Assembly (NCBI GenBank): GCA_025999435.1
Contig: BNXH01000018.1
Location: forward strand, 1 to 32,114
Origin: Bacteroidia bacterium
GTDB lineage: Bacteria; Bacteroidota; Bacteroidia; Bacteroidales; Dysgonomonadaceae
Length of the DNA: 32,114 bases
Reading direction: 5' to 3'
The position numbers and the translations under genes are program-made. Positions 1-8,579 of the stretch are shown piece after piece. Under the pieces are notes generated by a model. That model had not been told where the DNA came from, ran no database searches, and was given only the letters and a program-made list of their open reading frames with translations. The first letter of the stretch is position 1, and each line of letters begins with the position of its first letter.

Positions 1-1
1 G

Positions 2-496
2 GATACAATCGTTATTGCCAATATCAGCAACCCGAACCCTGACAGCGTGGAATGGCTGATTGACGATTCCGGCTCGCTAAAAGTCGTTGAGATGGATGAG
101 CATTATGCCAGGGTTATCTTTACCCATCCCGGACATTATACGGTCGGCTTCAGGGCTCATAAAGGAGATTGTTTCCAGGAGATATTCAAGACAATCACTG
201 TTGTAGACAGGGATGGAACAGAGGATGATCCGTTCGGGGAATCTATTATTGAAAAATATTATGTATACCCTAACCCGAACGACGGCAACTTTAATGTGAA
301 GATTATATTAAACAAGACAAGCGCCATCCGCCTGCGTATAATCAATGTAGGCACAGGAAATACCGTTAGTGACAAAAAGTACGCAGGACAAAAGGAATAT
401 GACATTCCTTACAATAAGTCTATTGCTCCGGGAGTCTATGTCATTGTTCTGGAAACAGCATCCGGGCATATGAATTTGAAAATGATTGTCAGGTAA
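2..496 (+). CDS. C-terminal part of a T9SS-sorted surface/secreted protein (partial)
   Basis: The frame is open from base 2, so this is the 3' end of a gene that begins outside the window. About 165 residues are visible. The first 65 or so look like a PKD/Ig-like beta domain (pattern HPGHYTVGFRAHKGDC). The last 80 form a T9SS type A sorting domain: the YPNPNDGNFNV motif, then alternating beta strands, GVYVIVLE, and a short basic end KMIVR. In Bacteroidota this domain directs proteins through the type IX secretion system and is usually removed at the cell surface. The next gene starts 58 nt downstream with no terminator visible, so the two are probably co-transcribed. A T9SS-sorted protein also precedes the Rhs toxin on the other strand, which hints at a partner role. 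Function beyond sorting cannot be told from this fragment. Confidence 0.85.
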   Translation, partial: DTIVIANISNPNPDSVEWLIDDSGSLKVVEMDEHYARVIFTHPGHYTVGFRAHKGDCFQEIFKTITVVDRDGTEDDPFGESIIEKYYVYPNPNDGNFNVKIILNKTSAIRLRIINVGTGNTVSDKKYAGQKEYDIPYNKSIAPGVYVIVLETASGHMNLKMIVR

Positions 497-554
497 GAAA
501 CCGATAGGATAAGTGATAATAACTGGAATAGCAAATAATAAAACAAAAATACAG

Positions 555-3500
555 ATGAACCGGCAGTATAATAAGCGGCAGATTATAAACAATGCATTCC
601 TGCGTTGGATGTACATCCTGATCCTATGTCTGGGTAGTATGGGAATATACGGGCAGCAACAAACTTATCCGGTACAGGTGTATACGCAGTTAATTCCTCC
701 ATACACACCTCATATCCCGGCTTACTATATCGGGACGCAGGCAAAGCTGAAAGTGATGCTTATCAATACCGATATGCAGCAGCCGGTAGTCAATGTCTAC
801 CTGAGGATGAAGATACTTTCTTCTTCATTTTCAGCAGTTACCCCGCCAGAGATTTATACTCCGCAAATAGAGCTTCAGGCAGGTATGCCCATAACCCTGT
901 CGCTGAATGACCTGGAGCCTTATTTCAAAAAAGAGAACCTGCGCGTGAGCGGGGGACAAAGCGAGTTTTACCGCACGCAGATGCTGCCCGATAACTTTTA
1001 CCGTTTTCATTTTGAAGTCTATGAGGCAGGGACAAACCGTCTGGTCAGCAATCCAAAGATAGGCTTCGCCCAGGCGATGATTGCTTCGGGTGAACCGCCC
1101 ATACTGAACCTGCCGCAAAAAGGCTCGGTAATAAAAGAAAGCGCTATCCCGTCCATCATGTTCTCCTGGACGCCAAAGCATATGAACTCCATAGCGGCAG
1201 CTTACGGGACGGAATACGATATATCATTGGTCGAAATTTATGACAAACAGGTAGCCCCTGAAGCTGCCTTCGATTATTCGAGGGTGCTTTATACCGAAAC
1301 CACCAAATCCACATCCTTTATACATACCGTTGCGCAACCATTATTGATTCCGGGCATGCGTTATGCCTGGAGGGTACAGGCCAAAGCCCGTGAAGGCGTA
1401 GATGAGATCAGCGTCTTTAAGAACAACGGTTACAGCCCGGTCTCCTGGTTTGATTACACTGCCGACTGTAAAACCGTACAAAGCAGCGGAGCCATCTATG
1501 AGAACGGGCATGTTGATATCAGTTGGCAGGATGTGGGGGCGATGGAATATACCGTAGAATACCGTAAAAAGGGAACAAGCAGATGGTATACCGGAACTAT
1601 AAATAAACCCCTGTTAAGCCAACTGTATAACTTGCAGGCGGGAAAAGATTATGAATACCGTATTGGATCGCGTTGTGTGGCAGGGGATGCTTTCCGGTAT
1701 AATGATCTTCAGGCTTTCCATATACCCGACCGGCAGGAAAACGGGCCTAATTGCGGGCTGATGCCGGATATCAGCCTGACCAACCGGACTCCGACACGTG
1801 AACTGCAATCAGGCATGCCTGTATTGGTTGGTGATTTTCCTGTGTTTATCACAAAGGTAAGTGGTTCGGGTAAATTCACAGGAGAAGGCTATGTCGGTAT
1901 CCCGTATTTACAGGGAGCACAGATTGCTGTCACTTTCAAAGATATTGTTGTTAATACTGATAACAGGCTTGTATCCGGGTATTTTGAAACAAAATATGAC
2001 ACTAAGAACAATAACTTGCTCTTCGATGCCGACCAGTACCAGACAGGAGGTAAAGGAGTAGGAGATATCCGCAGTGGTGAAGAGCAGGCAGCCTTTAAGG
2101 TGGACTATACAATCAATCCGGACATTAAAGCCTTGCCGGTAAAAGCAGACGGAACAAAGGATGAAATAAAAGAGGGAACAGATTATACTATATCTAAAGG
2201 CGAGAACGGCAAGTATACCTTTGTTTTGACCGACAGCGAAGGTAAGGAACACAAAGTAGAAGCTGACGCTATGCCGGCCACTATCGAGGATAAGAATGGT
2301 AATACCTACGAAGTAAGCGAAAAGGGAGAGGTAAAACCAGTATCCAAAAACTCGGATATCAAGCTGGATTCTTCAACCAAGGATACACAAAGTAAGTTAG
2401 CCTCTCTTTCCTTTAAAGCAACTCCAAATACAAAATATGCTTTGGATGAATACAGGCCTATTTATGAAAAGGTCACGGAATACTATGTAAATTACAAGGT
2501 GGAGGGCACGCAGATAACAGCCTCGGCGAAGTTTATGCTGCCGGGAGCAAGCGACGAAATAGCTGTATATATTAAAGAAAATAAAGACAATAAGCTACAG
2601 CCTGAAAAGGTACGCTTTGTAACAGGTAAAGGCAAGGAATATTCAGCAACATATGACAACCAAACAAAAGAATGGACGCTGACCATCGTTGGCGGACAGG
2701 CTAACGACGGGCAGGAACTGTATGTTGTACAGGATGTCGGTAAAGATAAATACGAGACATTGGGCAAACTCAATATCTTCACCTATGAGCCGCTGAAGCG
2801 TAGCGTGACACTTGTGCCTGTCAACGGGAAAAACAATAATCTGGATAGACAAACTGTACAAGACGGATTGAATGAAATTTACGGAAAGATAGGTATCAGC
2901 TGGACAGTAAATATATTGGAGAAACCATTCAGTTATACACCGAAGAACGGCTCCACCTTCAATGTAACAGGCAGCGGTTTGTTGTCGATGTTTACCGATG
3001 ACATGAAAGCTATTAACGAAGCCTTTAAGCAGTCGGGAGAGTATCAGGAAGATGGTTTGTATCTGTTTGTAATAGGTGATAAAGCCAGTGAAAGCGGAAC
3101 AGAAGGCGATATGCCGCTGGGTTCGCAGTTTGGCTACTTGTTCCCGAATGCGACTATACGGACTATTGCCCATGAAGTCGGTCATGGAGCATTCAATTTG
3201 GAGCATCCGTTCGACAGGCCGGGACGAAACAGTTTCAGCAAGGGAGACCTAAAAGACAACCTGATGGAGTACGGAACCGGAACGGAACTGGTGAAACTGC
3301 AATGGGATCAGACAAGGGCTCCGGGGCATGTGATAGGGTTGTTCCAGAAGGATAAGAGCGGGATGATAATAAGTAATGCTTATTACTGGACGCCATCGGG
3401 ACATATTATTTACCTGAAAGACCCATCAAAAGGGGTTACAAATACAGATATGTCCGCACCTAACGGAACATTATACGGATTTATCGAAAATGGTATAAAA

Positions 3501-5708
3501 TATACAGCCAGAATTGATAATAACCTATTCTATGGATACCAAACGGAGGACGGGAAAATATATAATGACAGTCAGACACTAGAAAAACTGAAAACTGAGA
3601 AAGAAAAAATAACAGTCGTATCGCGTATATATAATGGTGACTGTACGGTTTCCGAGTTTGGTAACATTGTGCCCCTTCAGGAAGCAATAGCCCTAAAAGA
3701 TTACACCAATGGAGTTCCGGTCCGGCCGGATAATAAATATTACCTGAGAAAGGAAGAAAAGGGTTCTATTTTGAATATCGTAGATTGTAATGGAAAATTA
3801 CAAGAATACGGTCAGAAACTGTATGATGCCAACTTATCGAAAGCGAATACGGATGAAGCTAAAAATAAACTGTTTGAGATAGCCCTATTGGCCGACAAAA
3901 TGGGAAAAACCTATTTTGAAGATATCCTACAAGGTAAGAAATGGGATTCCAATCCAGAATCGTCTACCAGTTACTTTGCTTATTACTGGGCGTTACTGAA
4001 AGATAAGCCGGAATATTATACAACGGAATCCCTAACCTCTCTTAAAAATCTTTTGGAGAAATATATAGCTGCCGTAGAAAAACTTAACAGTATAAGCAAG
4101 GATGCCAATTGCAGTAAAGATGAAATATTGTCTATCATCAATGATTATTTTGTATTCGGGCAGGATTATAAATACCTATTCAATGCACCGATTGCCGCAC
4201 TTGATGCCACCCAGCGAAAAAACATCCTGCAATCCTTATCCCTGGGTTTTGTTTCGGGTAGGGTGAATGTAGGCAGTAGTTGGCAGGAAGAGGATGTAAT
4301 CCTCGAGGTGTTCCACACGACTCCGGCAGAACAACAGAAAGCCTTGCTGGAAGCCATCTATCAGCAAAAGTTATTATATAGAATCGTAAATGGAGTGGAT
4401 GGCGGCAACTTCGATAAAGTGATAGAGACTATAGCCCGGTGGGTAATACAATATTATCCTTGTCCGACAGATATGAATGTTTCGGAGAAAATAGAAAATA
4501 AGCAAATACTATTGTTTAATGACAATTATTTCGGACGTATAAACAATGAATATGTAAGTGAAACCGGCAATGTTTCATTGGCTGTGAAGAAATGGTCGGG
4601 TGATACCGAATATCAAGTAACCGCCTCCCCATACGATTACTTGCTGGTGAAATTTAAAAACACCTTTGAGATAGGCGACAGTAGGTTTATAAGCGGGACA
4701 ACTTATAAGTTGCCGGCCTTGTACGTATATATGCTCTTCAATGCCGATACGCGCCAAAAATGGCAGACATCAGGCAAAGTAGCAGTAGACATAGGGTTGC
4801 TGGCTTTGGGAGCAGGAGAGGTAAGAGCGGCGATGCAAGCCGGAAACTGGGCAAGGACAGCACTGGCTGTTGCCGACATCGGTATCGGCTTCACGGATGT
4901 TGTCGTAAACACTGCATTCAAAAATGAAATACAGGAAGGTTACCCCGAATTTTATGATAACTGGCAAAAAATCAGTCTGGCTTATGGATTGGGTCGGATT
5001 ACGCAAGTAGGTTTGGAAGCGGCCTACAAACGCGCCAATATCGAAAGTTGGGTAATGAAAACCGATGTTTCCCTTTCGCAAGAAACGAGACAGGCAGCAA
5101 ATAAAATAAATCAGAGACTACAAGACCAAGCGTATTTCGGGGCGGAGTTTGTTGATGACGGTGTAAGAGAAATCAATAAATTAGAGGGGCAAGTTCAAGC
5201 AATCGAATCTCAAATGATTGTAGATGGTAGAGAACTGAATGCGGAAGCAGTGAATAAATATTATTCAAATCGAGGAATTACAATGGGGAAACGCTCCAAT
5301 CCTCCTGCGAAATTAGGTACATTAGCACATGATAAAATACTTCCAGTAAATAGCAAGCTTTATGCAATAGAAGAAGTTGACCAACTTGGGCCAGGAGGAT
5401 GGTTAACTGATGAGAAATTTAATACACTTGAAGAGGGAAGAGAAAAATTGGCTCTGATAGACGAGTTTAAATCTTCTTCCAAGCAACTTGTTTTAGTCGA
5501 ATATACTGTTATAAAACCAATGCCTACCAGAGTAAGTATAGTAGGCGAACAATATTGTAATGTGGCAAAGAAAATATATAATGGTAGTGCAAATCAATAT
5601 GAATTTAGATTTGCATATGCATTTACACAAAGACCAGATAGTTGGAAAGAATATTTGGTTAAAACAGAAATAAATGGTAATAAATATATTAAGGCATTAA
5701 ATTTTTGA
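555..5708 (+). CDS. Large secreted polymorphic toxin: FN3, zinc metallopeptidase and variable C-terminal tip
   Basis: 1717 residues from ATG 555. An in-frame GTG at 513 exists, but 555 places a signal peptide at the N-terminus (basic start, hydrophobic YILILCLGSMGIYG, cleavage near residue 22). Residues about 23-190 resemble the Bacteroidota TANFOR-type N-terminal region (YPVQVYTQLIPPYTP start). An FN3 domain lies near 305-400. A zinc-metallopeptidase domain follows at about 790-930: HEVGHGAFNLEH has its first His at 873, and NLMEY at 902-906 looks like a Met-turn. Residues about 1405-1500 are hydrophobic and Ala/Gly-rich, like pre-toxin or translocation segments. The last 200 residues are AT-rich and form the probable tip. 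Its LGPGGWLTDEKF...VEYTV...RVSIVGEQ pattern is faintly like ADP-ribosyltransferase-fold toxins, but this is weak. An immunity-like gene follows 3 nt after the stop. The peptidase might release the tip; this is inference. Confidence 0.75.
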   Translation: MNRQYNKRQIINNAFLRWMYILILCLGSMGIYGQQQTYPVQVYTQLIPPYTPHIPAYYIGTQAKLKVMLINTDMQQPVVNVYLRMKILSSSFSAVTPPEIYTPQIELQAGMPITLSLNDLEPYFKKENLRVSGGQSEFYRTQMLPDNFYRFHFEVYEAGTNRLVSNPKIGFAQAMIASGEPPILNLPQKGSVIKESAIPSIMFSWTPKHMNSIAAAYGTEYDISLVEIYDKQVAPEAAFDYSRVLYTETTKSTSFIHTVAQPLLIPGMRYAWRVQAKAREGVDEISVFKNNGYSPVSWFDYTADCKTVQSSGAIYENGHVDISWQDVGAMEYTVEYRKKGTSRWYTGTINKPLLSQLYNLQAGKDYEYRIGSRCVAGDAFRYNDLQAFHIPDRQENGPNCGLMPDISLTNRTPTRELQSGMPVLVGDFPVFITKVSGSGKFTGEGYVGIPYLQGAQIAVTFKDIVVNTDNRLVSGYFETKYDTKNNNLLFDADQYQTGGKGVGDIRSGEEQAAFKVDYTINPDIKALPVKADGTKDEIKEGTDYTISKGENGKYTFVLTDSEGKEHKVEADAMPATIEDKNGNTYEVSEKGEVKPVSKNSDIKLDSSTKDTQSKLASLSFKATPNTKYALDEYRPIYEKVTEYYVNYKVEGTQITASAKFMLPGASDEIAVYIKENKDNKLQPEKVRFVTGKGKEYSATYDNQTKEWTLTIVGGQANDGQELYVVQDVGKDKYETLGKLNIFTYEPLKRSVTLVPVNGKNNNLDRQTVQDGLNEIYGKIGISWTVNILEKPFSYTPKNGSTFNVTGSGLLSMFTDDMKAINEAFKQSGEYQEDGLYLFVIGDKASESGTEGDMPLGSQFGYLFPNATIRTIAHEVGHGAFNLEHPFDRPGRNSFSKGDLKDNLMEYGTGTELVKLQWDQTRAPGHVIGLFQKDKSGMIISNAYYWTPSGHIIYLKDPSKGVTNTDMSAPNGTLYGFIENGIKYTARIDNNLFYGYQTEDGKIYNDSQTLEKLKTEKEKITVVSRIYNGDCTVSEFGNIVPLQEAIALKDYTNGVPVRPDNKYYLRKEEKGSILNIVDCNGKLQEYGQKLYDANLSKANTDEAKNKLFEIALLADKMGKTYFEDILQGKKWDSNPESSTSYFAYYWALLKDKPEYYTTESLTSLKNLLEKYIAAVEKLNSISKDANCSKDEILSIINDYFVFGQDYKYLFNAPIAALDATQRKNILQSLSLGFVSGRVNVGSSWQEEDVILEVFHTTPAEQQKALLEAIYQQKLLYRIVNGVDGGNFDKVIETIARWVIQYYPCPTDMNVSEKIENKQILLFNDNYFGRINNEYVSETGNVSLAVKKWSGDTEYQVTASPYDYLLVKFKNTFEIGDSRFISGTTYKLPALYVYMLFNADTRQKWQTSGKVAVDIGLLALGAGEVRAAMQAGNWARTALAVADIGIGFTDVVVNTAFKNEIQEGYPEFYDNWQKISLAYGLGRITQVGLEAAYKRANIESWVMKTDVSLSQETRQAANKINQRLQDQAYFGAEFVDDGVREINKLEGQVQAIESQMIVDGRELNAEAVNKYYSNRGITMGKRSNPPAKLGTLAHDKILPVNSKLYAIEEVDQLGPGGWLTDEKFNTLEEGREKLALIDEFKSSSKQLVLVEYTVIKPMPTRVSIVGEQYCNVAKKIYNGSANQYEFRFAYAFTQRPDSWKEYLVKTEINGNKYIKALNF
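5230..5246 (+). repeat. 17-bp direct repeat, copy 1 (inside the toxin tip)
   Basis: GAGAACTGAATGCGGAA occurs here and again at 6181-6197 inside the immunity gene, 951 bp apart. Both copies are read in the same codon phase and encode RELNAE. The pair brackets most of the variable tip and the immunity gene. It may be a trace of cassette insertion or recombination, or chance. Confidence 0.6.
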
Positions 5709-5711
5709 GTC

Positions 5712-6242
5712 ATGGTTGAATTAATTTATTTTTATCCAGGAAAGGACGATTGTATTGTAAATGCAGAAGTTCATGGTATTCATTCATATACAGGTATTTA
5801 TAACGCCGCAAGATGGTCTTATAAATCACTTGAATATTCAAACTGGTTGTCAAAGTTATTTCATTGTAGGAGGAAATTAAAAAAGAGAATTATAGAATTA
5901 TTTGAGGAAAATGTAACGATTATAGCATATCCTTCGCCTGAATATAAATATATAATAGCAATTTATTCCGGATCTCATAACTTTCCCATACCAAATAATG
6001 CAGTTGTATATAATTTGGACGGGAGTATACATAAGATTCTTACTCCCCCAAAAGTAATAAACGATTTCTTTCAGGGAGGTGATCCACAAGGTAAATCATT
6101 TTATAATGTAAATTGGGATATTAAAGATGGAAAAATATTTTTATGTCTTACCATTAATATTTTTGATATGATGGAAGTACGAGAACTGAATGCGGAAACT
6201 GGAGAATTTAGTACTGATTGGTCAAGGGTATATAGATTGTAA
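5712..6242 (+). CDS. Putative immunity protein for the FN3/metallopeptidase toxin
   Basis: 176 residues, starting 3 nt after the toxin stop and as AT-rich as the toxin tip, as expected of a toxin-immunity pair moved as a unit. No signal peptide or membrane segment is visible, so the product should be cytoplasmic and the partner toxin should act in the cytoplasm. The sequence has aromatic-rich beta strands (LIYFYPG, NVNWDIKDGKIFLCLTINIF) and ends with an ETGEFSTDW-type strand seen in beta-propeller-like or SMI1-unlike immunity proteins. I recognise no named family. The role rests on position only. Its stop is 10 bp from the end of a truncated Rhs fragment on the other strand. It contains the second copy of a 17-bp direct repeat also found in the toxin tip. 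Confidence 0.6.
   Translation: MVELIYFYPGKDDCIVNAEVHGIHSYTGIYNAARWSYKSLEYSNWLSKLFHCRRKLKKRIIELFEENVTIIAYPSPEYKYIIAIYSGSHNFPIPNNAVVYNLDGSIHKILTPPKVINDFFQGGDPQGKSFYNVNWDIKDGKIFLCLTINIFDMMEVRELNAETGEFSTDWSRVYRL
6181..6197 (+). repeat. 17-bp direct repeat, copy 2 (inside the immunity gene)
   Basis: Perfect match to 5230-5246, near the 3' end of the putative immunity gene and in the same phase as the first copy. Confidence 0.6.
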
Positions 6243-7083
6243 AACTTGAATAATGCTGTATATGCTGCTTTTTGCCGGTTATATTATGCAGATTATCATA
6301 TTGCATTTCCAGCGTATAGGAAGCCGTCTTTTGACTGCCGCCCGTTCCTGAACCCATATAACTTCCGCTTGCAGAAACCAAACGATACAAGCCATCATAA
6401 TTATACATATGGCTCATCTGCCCGCCCATGCCTGTTGCCGGTAGCGGAGCGGTATTTACCACACTCAATACATTATCCACAGCATCAAACGTATAGTTAT
6501 TATTCATTATCTGCTTGCGGGTATCCTTGCCCGAAATTACCATCAGGTTAGACAATCTTCTACGTTGCGGATCATAGCTATAATTTGTTTCCGCACCATT
6601 GCAATACTTCATGTAAATGCGTTGCTCGAACTTGTCATAACCCAGCTTGTTCACATAGTTATACGAATAGACCTTTTCGCCCTTCACGCTTTCGAGTAAG
6701 CCGGCTGTATTATACGAGTAGGTTATCTTCTCTTCGTCCGGATAGATCATTTCCTCCAGGCGGTTCCAACTGTCGTATTTCCATTCGGTTACATAGGTCG
6801 CTATTGCCTGGTTCGGGATGATTAAGGTTCTTCTGACTTTGGTCATTTCACCGAGCCTTCCGTAGAAGAACTCCTGCGCCCCCGAGCCGTCTTCCTGAAG
6901 CATCAGCCTGCCCACACGGTTGTTGGATGCGTTCTTGTTGCCGTAGGTGTACTTCACGTTGTTCTCCGGATGGTCGGGATACGTAATGGCAGTCAAACGG
7001 CTGTAATCATAGTCGTAAGTGATATACTTATCTTCCTTCTCCAGATTGGCCGTTTGTTTGCTATGCAGGTTGTCATAGGCCAC
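6208..7083 (-). pseudogene. Truncated Rhs core fragment without toxin tip (displaced cassette 5)
   Basis: 291-residue reading frame, GTG start at 7083, preceded by the strong ribosome-binding site AGGAGGT 6 nt upstream. Residues 8 to about 277 are almost identical to the Rhs core of the full-length toxin (NLEKED, YD repeats such as YDNLHNIT, and DGLYRLVSASG). Rhs homology stops at about base 6253. The last 15 or so codons are then read antisense into the end of the plus-strand immunity gene and match nothing in Rhs. The remaining core, the autoproteolysis motif and any toxin tip are missing, so this is the decayed last member of the array. The leader upstream is a repeat shared with the cassette starting at 15242. 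Confidence 0.85.
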
Positions 7084-7089
7084 TTCTTT

Positions 7090-7096
7090 ACCTCCT
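7090..7096 (-). promoter_or_regulatory. Strong Shine-Dalgarno site before the Rhs fragment start
   Basis: AGGAGGT on the minus strand, 6 nt before GTG at 7083. Such perfect SD sites are unusual in Bacteroidota, and this one decides the start of the fragment. The same site precedes the frame at 15242. Confidence 0.65.
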
Positions 7097-7117
7097 TTCT
7101 TTTTTGTTTATTAAAAC

Positions 7118-7146
7118 TCGCCCTGCCACTTTTTCTGACAGGGCGA
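7118..7146 (-). terminator. Terminator-like hairpin in leader copy 1
   Basis: Arms of 11 nt (7118-7128 and 7136-7146, TCGCCCTGTCA/TGGCAGGGCGA on the minus strand with one wobble) are followed on the minus strand by GTTTTAAT. It probably ends transcription from the upstream immunity gene, or acts as part of the structured leader. Confidence 0.55.
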
Positions 7147-7248
7147 ATTTATTAAAAAATTATTACTATTTCCATCATCAAGGCAGAACCTTGCTTTTAA
7201 CTCCAACGTAGCGAGAGACGCTACGCCGAACGAGAGATGACATCATAT

Positions 7249-7662
7249 TTATTTAAAAGTCAAATCTATATCTCTATTAACTAATTCTTTTTGGAATTCA
7301 CTCAAATTAACAGGCCCCGTTATATGAGAATCTATTAATTTTTCGAATAGAAGCTTAGATGATATATCTGATTCTTTAGGAGCTTCTATGTTTTTATCGA
7401 TTATCCAATATAGTATGCTATCACTATCACTTTGAGTTTTAGCGATTATCCACTTTGAATTGAATTTATAATCAATAACTTTTGAGGGAACAATAGTTAT
7501 GCCTGATGTACAATTATTTGTTGTACAATAAATAATTGAAATGTCATCTTTATCAGCTTCTATTAATGTAAAGTTATTTCCTAAGTCAGTTTCCCCCCAT
7601 AGATTTAAACAAGAAACATTAATAATAGCAATAGATATAAATAATAATATTATCTTTTTCAT
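7249..7662 (-). CDS. Putative secreted immunity protein, DUF3997-like (cassette 4)
   Basis: 137 residues, starting 1 nt after the stop of the preceding Rhs tip, so the two are probably translationally coupled. The N-terminus MKKIILLFISIAIINVSC is a signal peptide. The Cys at 18 could be a lipoprotein cysteine, although the lipobox is poor. The pattern NNFTLIEADKDD...IVP...WIIAKTQSD...YWIIDKN resembles the DUF3997 family, from memory of that family's motifs. Export to the periplasm or envelope suggests that its partner toxin acts there. AT-rich like the tip it follows. The leader repeat starts 12 nt downstream. Confidence 0.65.
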   Translation of the reverse strand: MKKIILLFISIAIINVSCLNLWGETDLGNNFTLIEADKDDISIIYCTTNNCTSGITIVPSKVIDYKFNSKWIIAKTQSDSDSILYWIIDKNIEAPKESDISSKLLFEKLIDSHITGPVNLSEFQKELVNRDIDLTFK

Positions 7663-7663
7663 T

Positions 7664-8410
7664 TTAGAATAATTGGCGATTTAATTTTCCTAAACCATAG
7701 TAAAAAACTTTAAAACCATGTCTGTCATCCAATCCAGTACGATATCTTTCGGCTTTTATAAAATTATCTCTTATAAAACCTCCTCCTTTATTCCAGTCAT
7801 AATCAGTAGCACTATCATTAATAATCCTAAATGTCTCATCTACATTAGACTCTAACATTATATTTACTCGGCCTAAAGCATAGATGGTTGCTCTTAATGT
7901 AGAGTTAAACAGTGATTCAGCAAAATTATCAACATTAAATAGATTGACTGGTGTTGGTTTGCCTATATTTAATTGTGATGAAGAAATATTGCCAAAATTT
8001 AACAAAGCCGTATTGATATATAACGAATTATCTGGTGTTGGATTTTCTAAAGCATACGGATGTTCTTTAGCCCAATTAATACCTTCTTCTATAGTAACAA
8101 AGCCATCATAATCAGGTCTATTTTTAAGACCATCCACATGAGCAGAAATTTTAGCTTGAACTTTATCCGGAATGGCTGAGATATAGTTCATAGCTTCAGA
8201 ATGTTTCATCCCTTGTTTAAAGTTTTCTATTTCCATTGCAAATCCAAATCCTTGAAGCCCCTTATCGTCAGTACCTAGAAAATTTCCTGACAAATCATAA
8301 ATAGGATTTATAAACATCCCTGTGGGGTCAATATACTTCACAGGATTCAATGCACAATACGCATACGCAGATATATTCGGATATTTCTCCCACATCGGGT
8401 CAGTACTCAA
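7664..8410 (-). CDS. Displaced Rhs C-terminal fragment with unrecognised toxin tip (cassette 4)
   Basis: The frame opens with TTG at 8410, but Rhs similarity continues upstream in the same frame to about 8480 (KDLDSETSFYYYGARYYDPR), where no ATG is present. This is therefore a cut-off 3' end of an rhs gene rather than an intact gene. Residues 1-32 are the end of the Rhs core, closing in IDPTGM, the usual release point of Rhs tips. The tip, residues about 33-248, starts with NPIYDLSGNFLGTDDKGLQG, a linker I recall from other Bacteroidota Rhs toxins. It ends with DYDWNKGGGFIRDN...YRTGLDDRHGFKVFYYG. I do not recognise an enzyme family. The exported immunity protein next to it suggests an envelope target. 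Probably silent unless recombined into a full gene. Confidence 0.7.
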   Translation of the reverse strand: MSTDPMWEKYPNISAYAYCALNPVKYIDPTGMFINPIYDLSGNFLGTDDKGLQGFGFAMEIENFKQGMKHSEAMNYISAIPDKVQAKISAHVDGLKNRPDYDGFVTIEEGINWAKEHPYALENPTPDNSLYINTALLNFGNISSSQLNIGKPTPVNLFNVDNFAESLFNSTLRATIYALGRVNIMLESNVDETFRIINDSATDYDWNKGGGFIRDNFIKAERYRTGLDDRHGFKVFYYGLGKLNRQLF

Positions 8411-8579
8411 CCAGATACTAACCCTCGGATCATAATACCTAGCCCCGTAGTAATAAAAACTCGTTTCGGAATCAAGGTCTTTGACAAAGTGGAACTTTGC
8501 TATTTACACGACGTAGGCTGGAGCCATACACCGAACTTACCACTTTCAACGAGGAAGACTAACTAGTTTCTTTCATACT
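8411..8579 (-). other. Junction between cassettes 3 and 4
   Basis: 169 bp between the cassette-3 immunity stop and the cassette-4 frame. The part nearest 8410 still encodes Rhs (ending about 8480). The remainder has two small inverted repeats, 8485-8499 (caaag/ctttg) and 8513-8529 (gtaggct/agcc-tac). It also has fragments resembling the junction motif of the other cassettes (aacgagga). No gene or promoter was found. Confidence 0.5.

Larger units (their letters stand above)
7084..7236 (-). repeat. Inter-cassette leader repeat, copy 1 (three hairpins and RBS)
   Basis: About 150 bp, closely similar to 15243-15390. Read on the minus strand it runs from the motif CTCTCGTTCGGCGTAGCGTC, through hairpin cgtagcg/cgctacg, hairpin caagg-ttctg-ccttg, and a GC-rich terminator-like hairpin, to AAAGGAGGT just before the start codon. 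It begins 12 nt after the stop of the upstream immunity gene. It behaves as a unit joining an immunity gene to the next Rhs fragment. Confidence 0.8.

Noticed and set aside
513..554. GTG start 14 codons upstream for the FN3 toxin
   Set aside because: The signal peptide fits ATG 555 better, and the added residues are polar with no export feature.
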